The notes below the pieces were generated by a model. The model was not told the origin of the DNA. It made no database searches and saw nothing but the letters and a program-made list of their open reading frames with translations. Below, one piece after another: positions 8,918 through 17,914 of a stretch of DNA of 64,000 nucleotides. The translations under genes were made by a program, and so were the position numbers. Source of the stretch: an uncultured Clostridia bacterium (GTDB lineage: Bacteria > Bacillota > Clostridia > Christensenellales > Borkfalkiaceae); assembly GCA_944367565.1 (NCBI GenBank), contig CALVWR010000002.1, positions 62,001 through 126,000 of the forward strand, given 5' to 3'. Numbering within the stretch: position 1 is the first letter of the stretch; each line of letters begins with the position of its first letter.

Positions 8918-9943
8918 ATGAGATTACATCGGTATTTTACAGATAGCAGCGTGATCCAGAGAGGGAGACCCTTTACGGTAAAGGGATTTGAAGCCGTCGG
9001 CAAGGTGACGGTCTGTTTCGGCGGAAAGGAGTATTCCGCCGTTACGGAAAACGGCGCGTTTGCCGTAGTATGTCCGCCGCAGAGCGGGTCGTTTGAACCC
9101 GTTGCCTTCACCGTGCGGGACGGGAGCGGGGAAACGCTGAAGTTTACGGCATTTTTCGGGGACGTTTTTCTCTGTGCGGGGCAGTCGAACATGGAGTACT
9201 GTATCGAGGGATTGGACGATCGGGACGACGTGCTTGCCGCCTGCGCGGAAGCGAAAGGGATTTATTTTCTCAATACGTACGGTACGCTGTCCGACGGCGT
9301 CGCGCTCGTAAGGAGCGCGACGCCGCTGGCGGATTTTGTCGGGGAAGTGCGGTGGCAACCGATTTTTGACGAGTCGGCAAAATACCTGTCCGCCGTGGCG
9401 GCGATCGTCGCACTGAAGCTCATAAAAAGAGCGGACACGCCCATAGGACTTGTGTGTAATCCCGTGGGCGGCGTGCAGATCTGCGCGTATCTGCCGCGGC
9501 GGATCTGGAGCGCGGGAAGCATCACGGGCGGCGCGGCGGAGGTCGCCGTCGGGACGGGCGGTCTGCGCGTTGTCGGCACGCCCGCGCAGAGAGAATATTT
9601 TTATTTCGGGGCGTCGCCCCTGATCGATCTATGCTGCAATCCGCACGGATTGCAGCAATTCACCTCGTTGAAAGTGTGCATGATCCGACGGTCCGGAGAC
9701 GCGCATTTTTGCGGGTTTCTGGTGCGCGGCGGCGGGTTCGTGTACCGTTTTGAACCGAAAGAGATCGAATGGGACGGAACGCGTAAGGTGTTTGACGTCG
9801 ACCTCTTAAACGCCCGTGCGGGAGACGGAAACAGCGCGGAGAACGACAGGGAAATTCTGCGCACGGCGCACGCGGCGGAGCTGTATTTCCGCGGACGGGA
9901 AAAGACGGAAATTCTGATCGAATGGATCATGCCCGTTCCGTGA
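8918..9943 (+). CDS. Sialate O-acetylesterase-like SGNH protein, shortened C-terminus
   Basis: 341 residues. Residues 1-130 match the beta-sandwich plus first SGNH block of sialate/carbohydrate acetylesterases, including the nucleophile motif CAGQSNMEY; a second block, NPVGGVQICAYLPRR, follows near residue 185. Family members are usually 480-650 residues. Here the long middle segment and the catalytic Asp-x-x-His block are not recognisable, and the last 140 residues do not look like the family. It may be a decayed esterase or one remodelled for another use. It is cytoplasmic and co-transcribed with GH78 24 nt upstream. If active it would remove acetyl groups from pectin-type sugars. Confidence 0.6.
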   Translation: MRLHRYFTDSSVIQRGRPFTVKGFEAVGKVTVCFGGKEYSAVTENGAFAVVCPPQSGSFEPVAFTVRDGSGETLKFTAFFGDVFLCAGQSNMEYCIEGLDDRDDVLAACAEAKGIYFLNTYGTLSDGVALVRSATPLADFVGEVRWQPIFDESAKYLSAVAAIVALKLIKRADTPIGLVCNPVGGVQICAYLPRRIWSAGSITGGAAEVAVGTGGLRVVGTPAQREYFYFGASPLIDLCCNPHGLQQFTSLKVCMIRRSGDAHFCGFLVRGGGFVYRFEPKEIEWDGTRKVFDVDLLNARAGDGNSAENDREILRTAHAAELYFRGREKTEILIEWIMPVP

Positions 9944-10035
9944 CGGAAGCGGTAAGGAGCGCAACGGAAAAGCGCGGCAAAAGCGGAAAACCCTACGGCG
10001 GATTGGGAGAAAAATTTTTTTGCAAACGGACAGAA

Positions 10036-10085
10036 GCACGGCAAGCGCCCCCGAAAGGAAAAACTTTCGGGGGCGCTTGCCGTGC
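10036..10085. terminator. Long perfect hairpin between convergent genes
   Basis: 22-bp perfect inverted repeat (10036-10057 with 10064-10085) with a 6-nt loop and no good T-run. The rest of the 280-bp gap 9944-10223 shows nothing else. Confidence 0.55.
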
Positions 10086-10223
10086 TGTGAAAGAGAGCGG
10101 ACGTGCTTTGAAAAGGCAACGTTGGCGCGCCCGTGCGGACGTATTTTTCGGCGTGCTCAGCGCCCGATCGGCCGTCGGGGCTCGGTTCCGGGCGGGATCT
10201 CGGGGGAGTGCGCTTTTCCGTCT

Positions 10224-13200
10224 TTATCGTTTTTGGGACAGGAGAAGAGACACGGTGCCGAAGATCCCGGATCTGATTTTGCGATTGTATCGCGTGGGAA
10301 TGGTCAGATAATGATTGGACAAGGTATTGAAAACCTCGATTTTCAAGCGGTTTTCGCCCCGTTTCAGCAGACCGGTTAAATCGAAGGCGAAAGGCGGATA
10401 GCATTTGATCCCTGCAGAAACGCCGTTGACAAACACCTCGGCGGAACTGCTGAGTTCCGAAATAAGAAGCGTCGCACGGAGGTCGGAAGGATTCTCTTCT
10501 ATACGGAATGTTTTTTCATATACGGCGGCGCCGGAATAAAATTCCATGCCGGGGATATCTTCCCACGCGCCCGTTTGCACCTTTCCGGAGCTGCAATCGC
10601 AATCGATATAGGTTTTGAAAATATTTCCGCCGTAAGCGCCGAACCGTCTGCCGGCGAATACGGATATTTTCTGCGGATGATTTTGCCGTCTTGCAAAGGT
10701 GACCTTAACGCGGTTTCCGAACGTGCGGACATAAAGCGGGGCGGAAGAGGAAATTTTCAGAGGAAGACCGCTTCGGAATCGGAAGGATTTCGTTCCCGGA
10801 GGCGTGTAAAAGAAAAAAGTTTCGCCCGTTTCTTTTTCATCGGATACCGTCCCGTTTTTAAAAGACGCGCCGTCGGCAGCGGGGTTGTTTCCGACGGCTT
10901 CGGGTTTTTGGAAAGCTTCGCCGCGGATGTCGAAGGGCAGAATATCCGGATTGTCGTACCACGTCATGGAAAGCGCGCGGGGCGGACGAAGTTTGTTTTT
11001 CGGCACGCGGGAAAGGATAAAATACGTCCTTCCGTTTCCGTCGATGCGGAAAACGACGCGGTGGATTCCCTTCCCGAACCAACCGCAATCGCCGTGAATT
11101 TCCATCCCGTCCACCCAGATGACGTCGGGCGTTACAGATCCCGTCAGGAAGTAGATTTTCTGCCGCCTGCGGAGGGAAAAATACGTGCAAAAATAGTAGA
11201 CGCTTCCCCTTTCGTCCGGATCGTAAAGCGTTTCGGTCATAGTCTGCCGCGGCTTGCCGAAGACGAGGAATTCGTCGCTCACGTTGCCTTTCAGTCCGTG
11301 ATAGCCCTGATGTCCCGGATCGCCTTCTGCTCCGTAACGCATCGAAAGGGAAACGGCGGTCGGCACATCCGTCGCCCTGCCGTTCAGAATCTGCAGCTCC
11401 GTCAAACGGTCCGCCGTCTTATACGGACCGTAGCGAAGGAACATTTCCGCAGATCCGATTTTCACGCTTTCGCCCGCTTTTTCGCCGTCCGCGCGCGAAA
11501 TCGTGCGGATCTGCGGGGGAATCCGCCGCCGCGTCGCGGGCAGAGAAAAATCTCCGAACCTGTTGTCGAGGACGGGACAAATCCGGAATTTCCATTCGCC
11601 GTCGAGATCTATGCGCTCGTTTTCCCGTTCGGGGTATTTTGGGAATACCGACGTGCCGGACCGGACGAAAAGCACCGTGACGTTCGTCGCTTCGAGAGGA
11701 AGTTTCACCGAGATTCCCGTTTCGTCGGACGAGATCGGGTCAAGGGAATAAAATTTGTTGTTTGCCACGTCGAAAAGCTCCACGATTCCGTGGACCCGCA
11801 GGTGTACGATCTCGCCCTTGGCGCAACCGTAAAGGTAGTAAAAATCAGCGTCGGGAACGCGCCTGTGAAGGAAGAAAAACCGACCGTTTCCCGAACGCTC
11901 GAGATCGGGAACGAGAATCGTTTTCAGAAGGGAAATGCAAAATTTTTCCTGAAAGAGCGCCCCGTTTTTCCCGATTTCGTCGAAAAGAGAAGAAAGGACG
12001 GCGTCGTTTCTTCCCGCGCGGTCGGAACAATCGGGATACCTGCCGACGAAAAGCACTCTGACGCCGGCTTTTGCCAAGGAAAGCAGTTTTTCCGCATTGG
12101 AAAAACGCAGGGCGGTCATCGCGGGAAGAACGATCAACGAAAAATTTTCTCCCGATACGGAAAACTTTCCGTTTCCGACCGTCGCTCTGTCTAAACTTTC
12201 AAAATCGATGAAGTCAAAGTCGTAACCGTTCGCATAGAGTTCTTCGGCGACGGAAAACGCGGTATTTACGGTAAGATCCGCGTCCGTACCCGCTTCGACG
12301 GAAGCCACGGGATAGAAGACGGCTATGTCGCAGACGTGTTTGCCGCGGGAAAGCAGATAGGATAACTGCTTTGTTTCAAAAAGCAGTTTTCCCATGTGTT
12401 TCCAATAGGGCATACGGAAATGATTGCACGGCGGCGCCCATTCCCAGAAGCCGCCGTGCGTCGTGTAATAGAGTCCGTGCAGGGTGAGCAGATTGCTTCC
12501 CTGTCCGAAATTACGGAAAACCGCGTCTGCAACGTCGCCGGAAGAGGTCTGCCAGCCCGAACCGTAAAATCCTTCGAGCCAGACTCTCGGCCGTTCGTAG
12601 AGATGCGCGATGGACGCGGATACTTTGTCTTTGATGAGGTCGGATTGCAAGCCGGGCTGATCGTTTCCCGGACCCTGGTTGTATTTCTGCGTCCGGAAAT
12701 AGTCCCCGAATTCGGTGAGCAGTCTCCCGCGCCCCCCGTGATCGCAGCCGTAGATCATGTTTCGTTCGCGGTGCCATTCGTAGACGGGCGAGAAATAATT
12801 CTCCTCTTCCAACTGCACGATGACATCGTAATAATCCAGCCTGATTTTCGGCGTACGGTCTCCGATGTCGCAGAACAGCGCCGCCAGTTCCGGACGGACG
12901 TCATATCCCTTCCGTCCGATAAATTCCTCGGCGAAAAAGTCGTTCCACAGATTTCCGGAGATATTGAAATTCAATTCGTCGGAAAAGAAAAAGTTCAGAG
13001 CGGTGCCGCACTTTCCGGGAAAGCGTCTTTCGAATTCGCGGAAAAAATGTCTGATGACCGATTTTCCCGCATCGGGGTGCATCGGGTCCAGAGAACGATC
13101 TTTCTTGACGCAGGAGACCGTCCTTATGACGCCGTTCCCGACTCCCCGATCGCCGGGGCGGACGGCAACGGGCGCAGTCCCGTCGGCGGGGAAAAACATA

Positions 13201-13694
13201 CAGGAAACGGTCTCTCCGCGGGACGGAGAGGGGACGGCGTCGCCGTTTCTGACAAAAACTTCTTCATAATGCAGCAGCTTGCCGTTGAGATCCGGGCGTT
13301 CCGACAGGATGTCGTCCATGAAATACCCTTGACCGGCGGAAGCCAGCGTGTAGTCGCTCAACGACAGACAGATTCCCAGCCTTTCGCACTTTCTGAGCAG
13401 CCAGCCGAAAAGGCTCCACCATTGCTCGGAAAAAAGGGGAGGATCGCTTTGATAGGGCAAGCCGAAGAAATAGCCCCCCTTGTCGGTGTGACAGTAATTG
13501 ATCTGCAATCCGCACACATGCCTGCCTTTCAATTTGTTCAGCTGATAGCGCAGTCTTTTTTTCGTCAGTTTATCTCCGACAAACCAATAAAATGCGACCT
13601 CTCCGTATTCGTCGGGCGGCGCCATCAGATTTTGCATCAGCGAAAGACAAGAATCGTCCCGTCGTGCGGTTTCTCCCTTCCGTTTCGTGCTCAT
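10224..13694 (-). CDS. GH106-type alpha-L-rhamnosidase
   Basis: 1156 residues from ATG 13694, whose ATGA overlaps the stop of the upstream GH130 gene, implying translational coupling; a longer in-frame start at 13781 lies inside that gene. The central region near residues 360-420 (RPRVWLEGFYGSGWQTSSG, DAVFRNFGQGSNLLTLHG, then the HGGFWEWAPPCNHFRMPYW segment) resembles GH106 alpha-L-rhamnosidases, which attack rhamnogalacturonan. The C-terminal 110 residues form a galactose-binding-like beta-sandwich (YEKTFRI, AEVFVNGVSAG, LKRGENRLKIEV). No signal peptide, so it acts on imported oligosaccharides. It is the largest gene in the window and the last gene of a two-gene operon. Confidence 0.75.
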   Translation of the reverse strand: MSTKRKGETARRDDSCLSLMQNLMAPPDEYGEVAFYWFVGDKLTKKRLRYQLNKLKGRHVCGLQINYCHTDKGGYFFGLPYQSDPPLFSEQWWSLFGWLLRKCERLGICLSLSDYTLASAGQGYFMDDILSERPDLNGKLLHYEEVFVRNGDAVPSPSRGETVSCMFFPADGTAPVAVRPGDRGVGNGVIRTVSCVKKDRSLDPMHPDAGKSVIRHFFREFERRFPGKCGTALNFFFSDELNFNISGNLWNDFFAEEFIGRKGYDVRPELAALFCDIGDRTPKIRLDYYDVIVQLEEENYFSPVYEWHRERNMIYGCDHGGRGRLLTEFGDYFRTQKYNQGPGNDQPGLQSDLIKDKVSASIAHLYERPRVWLEGFYGSGWQTSSGDVADAVFRNFGQGSNLLTLHGLYYTTHGGFWEWAPPCNHFRMPYWKHMGKLLFETKQLSYLLSRGKHVCDIAVFYPVASVEAGTDADLTVNTAFSVAEELYANGYDFDFIDFESLDRATVGNGKFSVSGENFSLIVLPAMTALRFSNAEKLLSLAKAGVRVLFVGRYPDCSDRAGRNDAVLSSLFDEIGKNGALFQEKFCISLLKTILVPDLERSGNGRFFFLHRRVPDADFYYLYGCAKGEIVHLRVHGIVELFDVANNKFYSLDPISSDETGISVKLPLEATNVTVLFVRSGTSVFPKYPERENERIDLDGEWKFRICPVLDNRFGDFSLPATRRRIPPQIRTISRADGEKAGESVKIGSAEMFLRYGPYKTADRLTELQILNGRATDVPTAVSLSMRYGAEGDPGHQGYHGLKGNVSDEFLVFGKPRQTMTETLYDPDERGSVYYFCTYFSLRRRQKIYFLTGSVTPDVIWVDGMEIHGDCGWFGKGIHRVVFRIDGNGRTYFILSRVPKNKLRPPRALSMTWYDNPDILPFDIRGEAFQKPEAVGNNPAADGASFKNGTVSDEKETGETFFFYTPPGTKSFRFRSGLPLKISSSAPLYVRTFGNRVKVTFARRQNHPQKISVFAGRRFGAYGGNIFKTYIDCDCSSGKVQTGAWEDIPGMEFYSGAAVYEKTFRIEENPSDLRATLLISELSSSAEVFVNGVSAGIKCYPPFAFDLTGLLKRGENRLKIEVFNTLSNHYLTIPTRYNRKIRSGIFGTVSLLLSQKR

Positions 13695-14788
13695 CGCTTT
13701 GTTGCCGTTCCTTTTTCCGAAAGGGATTTTTCCGCGGCGCGGCCGATCACATGGTCGCTTGCGCCGTAATACATCGTCCATTTCCCATGAAAATGCGTGA
13801 TGCCGTTACAGACGAGACAGGGCGTGGGAACGTGTCCTTTTTTCTCCCAGTCGTATTCGGGGAAAAGATGCGGCTCTTCGAGAACGTCGAGAACGGTGCA
13901 GAGGTCGTTTTTGTCGACGAGCGCCTGTCCCTGCGTCCAGAACGCGCTGGGATTTTCGCCGGCTGCCGCCGCATTGAAAAAATAAACGATGCCGTCATCC
14001 GTTAAAATCGCCGCCGCGCCCGCTTCGCAGGAAGCGTTCGCATAGGGCTTCTTCGCAAAGTCGTCGTCGGAGAAGAGACACTTTTGTTTTCCCGTTCCGT
14101 CGAGGACGGGTTCCCAATGCACCAGATCTTCCGACGTCGACATCCAGCCGTTGTGCGCGGCATACATCACGTATTTTCCGCCGATCTTTCTGGCAATCAG
14201 CTTATCGCCGACAAGCTCGCTTACGATCACCCCGCTCCGCGTGTGGTTCCGACAGTCTTCGGCAAACGCCGGACCGTGCTTCTTCCAGTGCACGAGATCC
14301 TCCGACGACGCCACCATCAGCACGTCCACATACGGAGGGTTGTGCGCGGGATCGTCTCTCGTCTTGTCGTAGCTGCCCACCCATGCCGTATAATTCATGT
14401 AAAATCTGCCGTCCTCGCTCTCTACGATGTGCAGATCCTGGCATCCGCCGTCCCATTCGTAGCGCTTATATGCATCCTCGTCGGGATAAACGACGGGTTC
14501 GGGATCATTCCTGAAATGGAAGCCGTCTTCGCTGACCGCGTGCCCGATACGGCAGGTCACCATCGGATTGCCCCAGGTGTCGAGAAAGGGGCGCGCCGTG
14601 TCGTCCGCGCGGTAAAACAGATGCAGAACGCCGTCTTTTATCGCAAGAGCGGGATTGTATACGTTGGTGTCCTGCCAGCGAACTTTCCGTTTGCTTACGG
14701 GACAAAAAAAAGTGAGCGATCCGTCGGGAACGAGGATGGGTTTCTGATCTTTCACAAAGGGGCCGAACGCCCATTTCGGCAACTGCAT
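13691..14788 (-). CDS. GH130-like mannoside phosphorylase / glycosidase
   Basis: 365 residues with a five-bladed beta-propeller pattern. Motifs NPALAIKDGVLHLFYRADD (residue 45), IGHAVSEDGFHF, GGCQDLHIVESEDGRFYMNYTAW (about 115) and EEPHLFPEYDW fit GH130, which includes beta-1,4-mannosyl phosphorylases and hydrolases; GH43/GH32-like propellers are alternatives. CGGAGG lies before the start. It is first in the operon with GH106, suggesting they act on the same oligosaccharide. No export signal is seen. Confidence 0.72.
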   Translation of the reverse strand: MQLPKWAFGPFVKDQKPILVPDGSLTFFCPVSKRKVRWQDTNVYNPALAIKDGVLHLFYRADDTARPFLDTWGNPMVTCRIGHAVSEDGFHFRNDPEPVVYPDEDAYKRYEWDGGCQDLHIVESEDGRFYMNYTAWVGSYDKTRDDPAHNPPYVDVLMVASSEDLVHWKKHGPAFAEDCRNHTRSGVIVSELVGDKLIARKIGGKYVMYAAHNGWMSTSEDLVHWEPVLDGTGKQKCLFSDDDFAKKPYANASCEAGAAAILTDDGIVYFFNAAAAGENPSAFWTQGQALVDKNDLCTVLDVLEEPHLFPEYDWEKKGHVPTPCLVCNGITHFHGKWTMYYGASDHVIGRAAEKSLSEKGTATKR

Positions 14789-14844
14789 ATCCGTTTTTCC
14801 TCCGAAAATTCCGCCGTCGGCAAAAACCGTACGGCATTTTTTCC

Positions 14845-14873
14845 ATTATATCGGAAAAATTTTTTTATTGCAA
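14845..14873 (-). promoter_or_regulatory. Promoter of the GH130-GH106 operon
   Basis: Minus-strand -35 TTGCAA (14868-14873), 17-bp spacer, -10 TATAAT (14845-14850). Confidence 0.7.
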
Positions 14874-14951
14874 ACGATGAAGCGAAAATTTATGAAAATT
14901 ACGCAAAAGAAGACATATCAAAATTTTACATATTTTCGCTAAGATTTTCCA

Positions 14952-14980
14952 TTGTAAAAGAAAAATCGGAGTGCTAAAAT
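14952..14980 (+). promoter_or_regulatory. Promoter of the URO-D-like gene pair
   Basis: -35 TTGTAA (14952-14957), 17-bp spacer, -10 TAAAAT (14975-14980). It is divergent from the glycosidase promoter, only about 80 bp away. Confidence 0.65.
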
Positions 14981-15008
14981 AAAGACAAAAATCGAAAAAG
15001 GTGAGAAA

Positions 15009-16220
15009 ATGAAGTATTTCAACGCGCCGGAGAAAGGATATCTGGACAAGTTATACAAAACGATCGATTATGAAGAGCACAACGCGATGGTGGAAGCGCT
15101 CGAAAAGAAGATTGCGGAAGGAAAACCGGATCGGATGAAGATGTGGCTGGGGATCAATTCGCGGTTTCTTTTACTGAACGCGCAATATAACAGGAAGGGA
15201 ATCAGGTATAAGGAATATACATACGATTCCCGTTTGATGTTCGAGGTGCTTGCGGAGTTTCAGTATTTCTGTAATATGTATGTGCCGTATTTTCATCGGA
15301 TGGGGCCGGGCGCGCCGTTGGAACTGTTTCCCGATTTTCAGAATTTTTCGGAAGCGCAATGGATGGGTGCGGAGCTGGTGTTTCCCGAGGACGACGTTCC
15401 GGGAACGCGTCCGTTTCTCACGGAAGACAATAAGAATATTCTTTTCGACCGCGGGCTGCCCGATCCGTTTTCGGGGATTTTTGCCGTCGGCTGGGAACAT
15501 TACGAAAAGTTCCGCGAATATGCAAAGGATTACGAGATTGACGGCAGTCGGGTGGTGAACGTATGGCCGGCGGGGATGTCGAGCGACGGACCGTTTACGC
15601 TGGCGTGCGAGCTGCTCGGCACGACGGAAGCGTGCGTTTTACTGTACGAAGATCCCGATTATATGAAAAAGCTTCTGGATTTTTTCACGACGGCGATCAT
15701 CAATCGGGTGAAGGCGTTCCGCAAGCGGTGGGGCGTTGCCGAAAAGCTGCAGGGCTGGTTTATGGCGGATGACAGTATTGCGCTGTTGTCGTGCGAGATG
15801 TATCAGGAGGCGGTGCTGCCGTTCCACAAGCGGATGGTGGACGAACTGATCGAAGAAAGCGGAACGCTGAACATTCACCTGTGCGGGGACGCGACGCGGC
15901 ATTTTCCGATTATACAGAAGGAACTGCGTTGTCGGAATTTCGATACGGGTTTTCCGGTGAAGCACGGGGAGCTTTGTAAAACGCTGGGACCGGATACGAC
16001 AATCATGGGCGGACCGTCGGTGGCGTTTTTGGAAAGCCACAACGAGGAGGAAATCGAAGCGGAGGTAAAGCGCATCATCGAAGAGGTGACTCCCTATACG
16101 CGGCGATTCGTCATGCGGGAGGGAAATAACGTGCCTCCGAAGATGGATCTCGGAAAAATTCTCGCGATGTACCGCGCAACGGTAAAATACGGGAAATATG
16201 GTGCGGATTTTGTAACTTAA
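15009..16220 (+). CDS. Uroporphyrinogen decarboxylase superfamily protein (methyltransferase-like), first of pair
   Basis: 403 residues of the URO-D/MtaA TIM-barrel superfamily. The His-x-Cys zinc pair of the methyltransferase branch is visible as HLCG (H290, C292). The third zinc ligand of MtaA-type enzymes, a cysteine before a Pro-rich ENI-like motif, is replaced: the region reads MREGNNVPPKMDLGKI. The enzyme is thus probably not HemE, and a canonical cobamide:CoM-type reaction is doubtful. The gene lies between glycan-degrading genes and a second URO-D-like gene, with no corrinoid protein in the window. Substrate unknown. Confidence 0.75.
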   Translation: MKYFNAPEKGYLDKLYKTIDYEEHNAMVEALEKKIAEGKPDRMKMWLGINSRFLLLNAQYNRKGIRYKEYTYDSRLMFEVLAEFQYFCNMYVPYFHRMGPGAPLELFPDFQNFSEAQWMGAELVFPEDDVPGTRPFLTEDNKNILFDRGLPDPFSGIFAVGWEHYEKFREYAKDYEIDGSRVVNVWPAGMSSDGPFTLACELLGTTEACVLLYEDPDYMKKLLDFFTTAIINRVKAFRKRWGVAEKLQGWFMADDSIALLSCEMYQEAVLPFHKRMVDELIEESGTLNIHLCGDATRHFPIIQKELRCRNFDTGFPVKHGELCKTLGPDTTIMGGPSVAFLESHNEEEIEAEVKRIIEEVTPYTRRFVMREGNNVPPKMDLGKILAMYRATVKYGKYGADFVT

Positions 16221-16294
16221 TGTATGATAAGTGTATTGATAAGACGATGTGAATATTGTATACTGAATATACCGAATCCGGAAGGAGAAGAAAA

Positions 16295-17398
16295 ATGACG
16301 AACAGAGAACGCGTAAAGATCGCGATGCAGGGGGGAATGCCGGACAGAGTGCCGGTATTTCCCGTGATTACGGATATGCACACAACGTACCGATGCGGAA
16401 TTCCCATGTGGCAGACGGGCGCATTTCCGCGTCTGAAATACGATTTACTGGAGATGGCGGTACGGGAGTACGGATTTGACGGCTTTGAAGCGCCGATCGG
16501 TCCGCCGCTGCTGTACGGGCGGGCGTTTTGCGTGAAGGACGAAGGCGGGAAAAAATATCTCTACGACAACGGCGTAAAGACGTTGGAGCTGCTGGACGAT
16601 AACTATCCCATCCCCGTTACGCCGCCGGCGCTTCCGCTGGTAAACAGCGTGGAAGAGGTCAAAAAACTGACGTATGAAACGGTAAAGGACTATAAGGACA
16701 ACGGCTGGCTGTACGAACTTGAACGGCTGAAGAAGCGTTTCGGCGACGACGCTTATATTTCCAGTCAGGCGGCGGGATTCACCATGAACGGACTGGTAAG
16801 TATGCGCGGGTCCACGCAGGCGATGCTGGATATCTACGACGATCCCGATTTCGTACACGAGATTCTGCATTATCTGACCGATCAGGCGATCGAGATCGGA
16901 AAGGCGATCGTAGAAGCGGGTGCGGACGGCATTTACATCGGGGACGCATGGAGCAGCTGTTCGGTGATCTCTCCGGATATTTTCCGCGAATTCTGTCTGC
17001 CGTGCTATCAGCGCGCGACGAAAGAATTTCATCGCATGGGGACGGACGTATATCTGCATATCTGCGGCAATTCCGCGCCGCTTTTCGAAATGATGGCGGA
17101 TACGGGCGTCAACGCCATCGAACCGCTCGACCCGCTCGGCGGGGTGTCGGTCGCAGACGCAAAAAAACGCGTGGGCGACAGAGTCTGCCTGAAAGGGGGC
17201 GTGAATACCCTTACCTTTATGAACGGAACGACGGAGGACGTCGAACGGGAAACGCGCGCCGTTCTGGAACAGGGCATGGCGGGCGGCGGATTCCTGCTCG
17301 GTTCGGGAGATGATTTCCCGCGGGAAAGCAAGCCGGAAAACATCAAAACTTTCGTGGAAACGGCGCATAAATACGGCAAATACCCCGTAAAAAAGTAA
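16295..17398 (+). CDS. Uroporphyrinogen decarboxylase superfamily protein, second of pair
   Basis: 367 residues from the ATG at 16295, selected for AAGGAGA 5 nt upstream; an in-frame ATG at 16256 lacks support. TIM-barrel URO-D family: N-terminal TNRERVKIAMQGGMPDRVPV, His-x-Cys site HICGN (H255, C257), C-terminal PENIKTFVETAHKYGKYP. As in its neighbour, the third zinc cysteine is absent (LGSGDDFPRESKPENI). It lies 74 nt after its partner and is probably co-transcribed. Likely cytoplasmic and acting on a methylated or carboxylated small molecule (inference). Confidence 0.8.
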   Translation: MTNRERVKIAMQGGMPDRVPVFPVITDMHTTYRCGIPMWQTGAFPRLKYDLLEMAVREYGFDGFEAPIGPPLLYGRAFCVKDEGGKKYLYDNGVKTLELLDDNYPIPVTPPALPLVNSVEEVKKLTYETVKDYKDNGWLYELERLKKRFGDDAYISSQAAGFTMNGLVSMRGSTQAMLDIYDDPDFVHEILHYLTDQAIEIGKAIVEAGADGIYIGDAWSSCSVISPDIFREFCLPCYQRATKEFHRMGTDVYLHICGNSAPLFEMMADTGVNAIEPLDPLGGVSVADAKKRVGDRVCLKGGVNTLTFMNGTTEDVERETRAVLEQGMAGGGFLLGSGDDFPRESKPENIKTFVETAHKYGKYPVKK

Positions 17399-17446
17399 TT
17401 AGATCACAAAAAAAGAAAAATATTTACAAAATTTTTGAAAAGGGTA

Positions 17447-17475
17447 TTGACAAAGCCGGGAAAATCGGTTATAAT
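17447..17475 (+). promoter_or_regulatory. Perfect consensus sigma-A promoter
   Basis: TTGACA (17447-17452), 17-bp spacer, TATAAT (17470-17475). It is the best promoter in the window, yet no recognised gene follows. Confidence 0.9.
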
Positions 17476-17609
17476 ACAGGCGAACATAGGAAAACGGCAA
17501 AAGCCGTCAACGGGGAGGGCAGACCGATGAATCAGACCGAAACGGAGCGGGCAGGCTCAATCTCGTGAATTTTTCGGGTGCTTAAAACGTAAGGAAGAAT
17601 TCAGCCCGG

Positions 17610-17882
17610 TTGTTCGCTCGGGAAAGAAAAAAAGACGTTCGGAAAAACGGGCGGAAGAAAAATGCGGATATTTTTCGTTTCGTCTTTGCGCAGGGCGTAA
17701 TCCGCTATGGGATTGTGCGAAAAAGGTTTCGGACGCAGAAAAGCAGGACAGGATATGCGCCGCAGGGTAAAAGGGTCAATTCCGGAAAAGAGGAGCCGGA
17801 AAACGCAATCGATTTGCGGGAATACGTTGCGGGAGTACGCATACAGGTCGTTGCTTTTGACAGCCGCGGGAAGACCCCGTAA
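17610..17882 (+). CDS. Possible small basic protein inside the orphan transcript
   Basis: A 90-codon frame opening with TTG at 17610, 12 nt after AAGGAAG. No ATG exists in frame and a stop codon lies upstream at 17583. The product would be very basic (RKKDVRKNGRKK near the start) and ends in a more ordinary-looking segment with EYVAGVRIQVVAF. A second frame of 63 codons (17707-17898) overlaps it. Both may simply be open by chance within a structured RNA. I recognise no family. Confidence 0.2.
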   Translation: MFARERKKDVRKNGRKKNADIFRFVFAQGVIRYGIVRKRFRTQKSRTGYAPQGKRVNSGKEEPENAIDLREYVAGVRIQVVAFDSRGKTP

Positions 17883-17914
17883 GGCAGTGAAAAACTGAAT
17901 ACCAGCAGAAATTT

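Noticed and set aside
8918-9943. Frameshifted full-length esterase
   Set aside because: No other frame downstream of 9520 contains the missing esterase blocks, so truncation or divergence is preferred.
10575-13769. Long + strand reading frames opposite the GH106 gene (about 539 and 457 codons)
   Set aside because: They are antisense to a gene with clear family motifs and an operon overlap. Their translations are Arg/Gly-rich and lack any domain, as expected from GC-skewed codon use on the other strand.
15009-17398. HemE (uroporphyrinogen decarboxylase proper)
   Set aside because: A His-x-Cys metal site and lack of other haem genes point to the methyltransferase-like branch.
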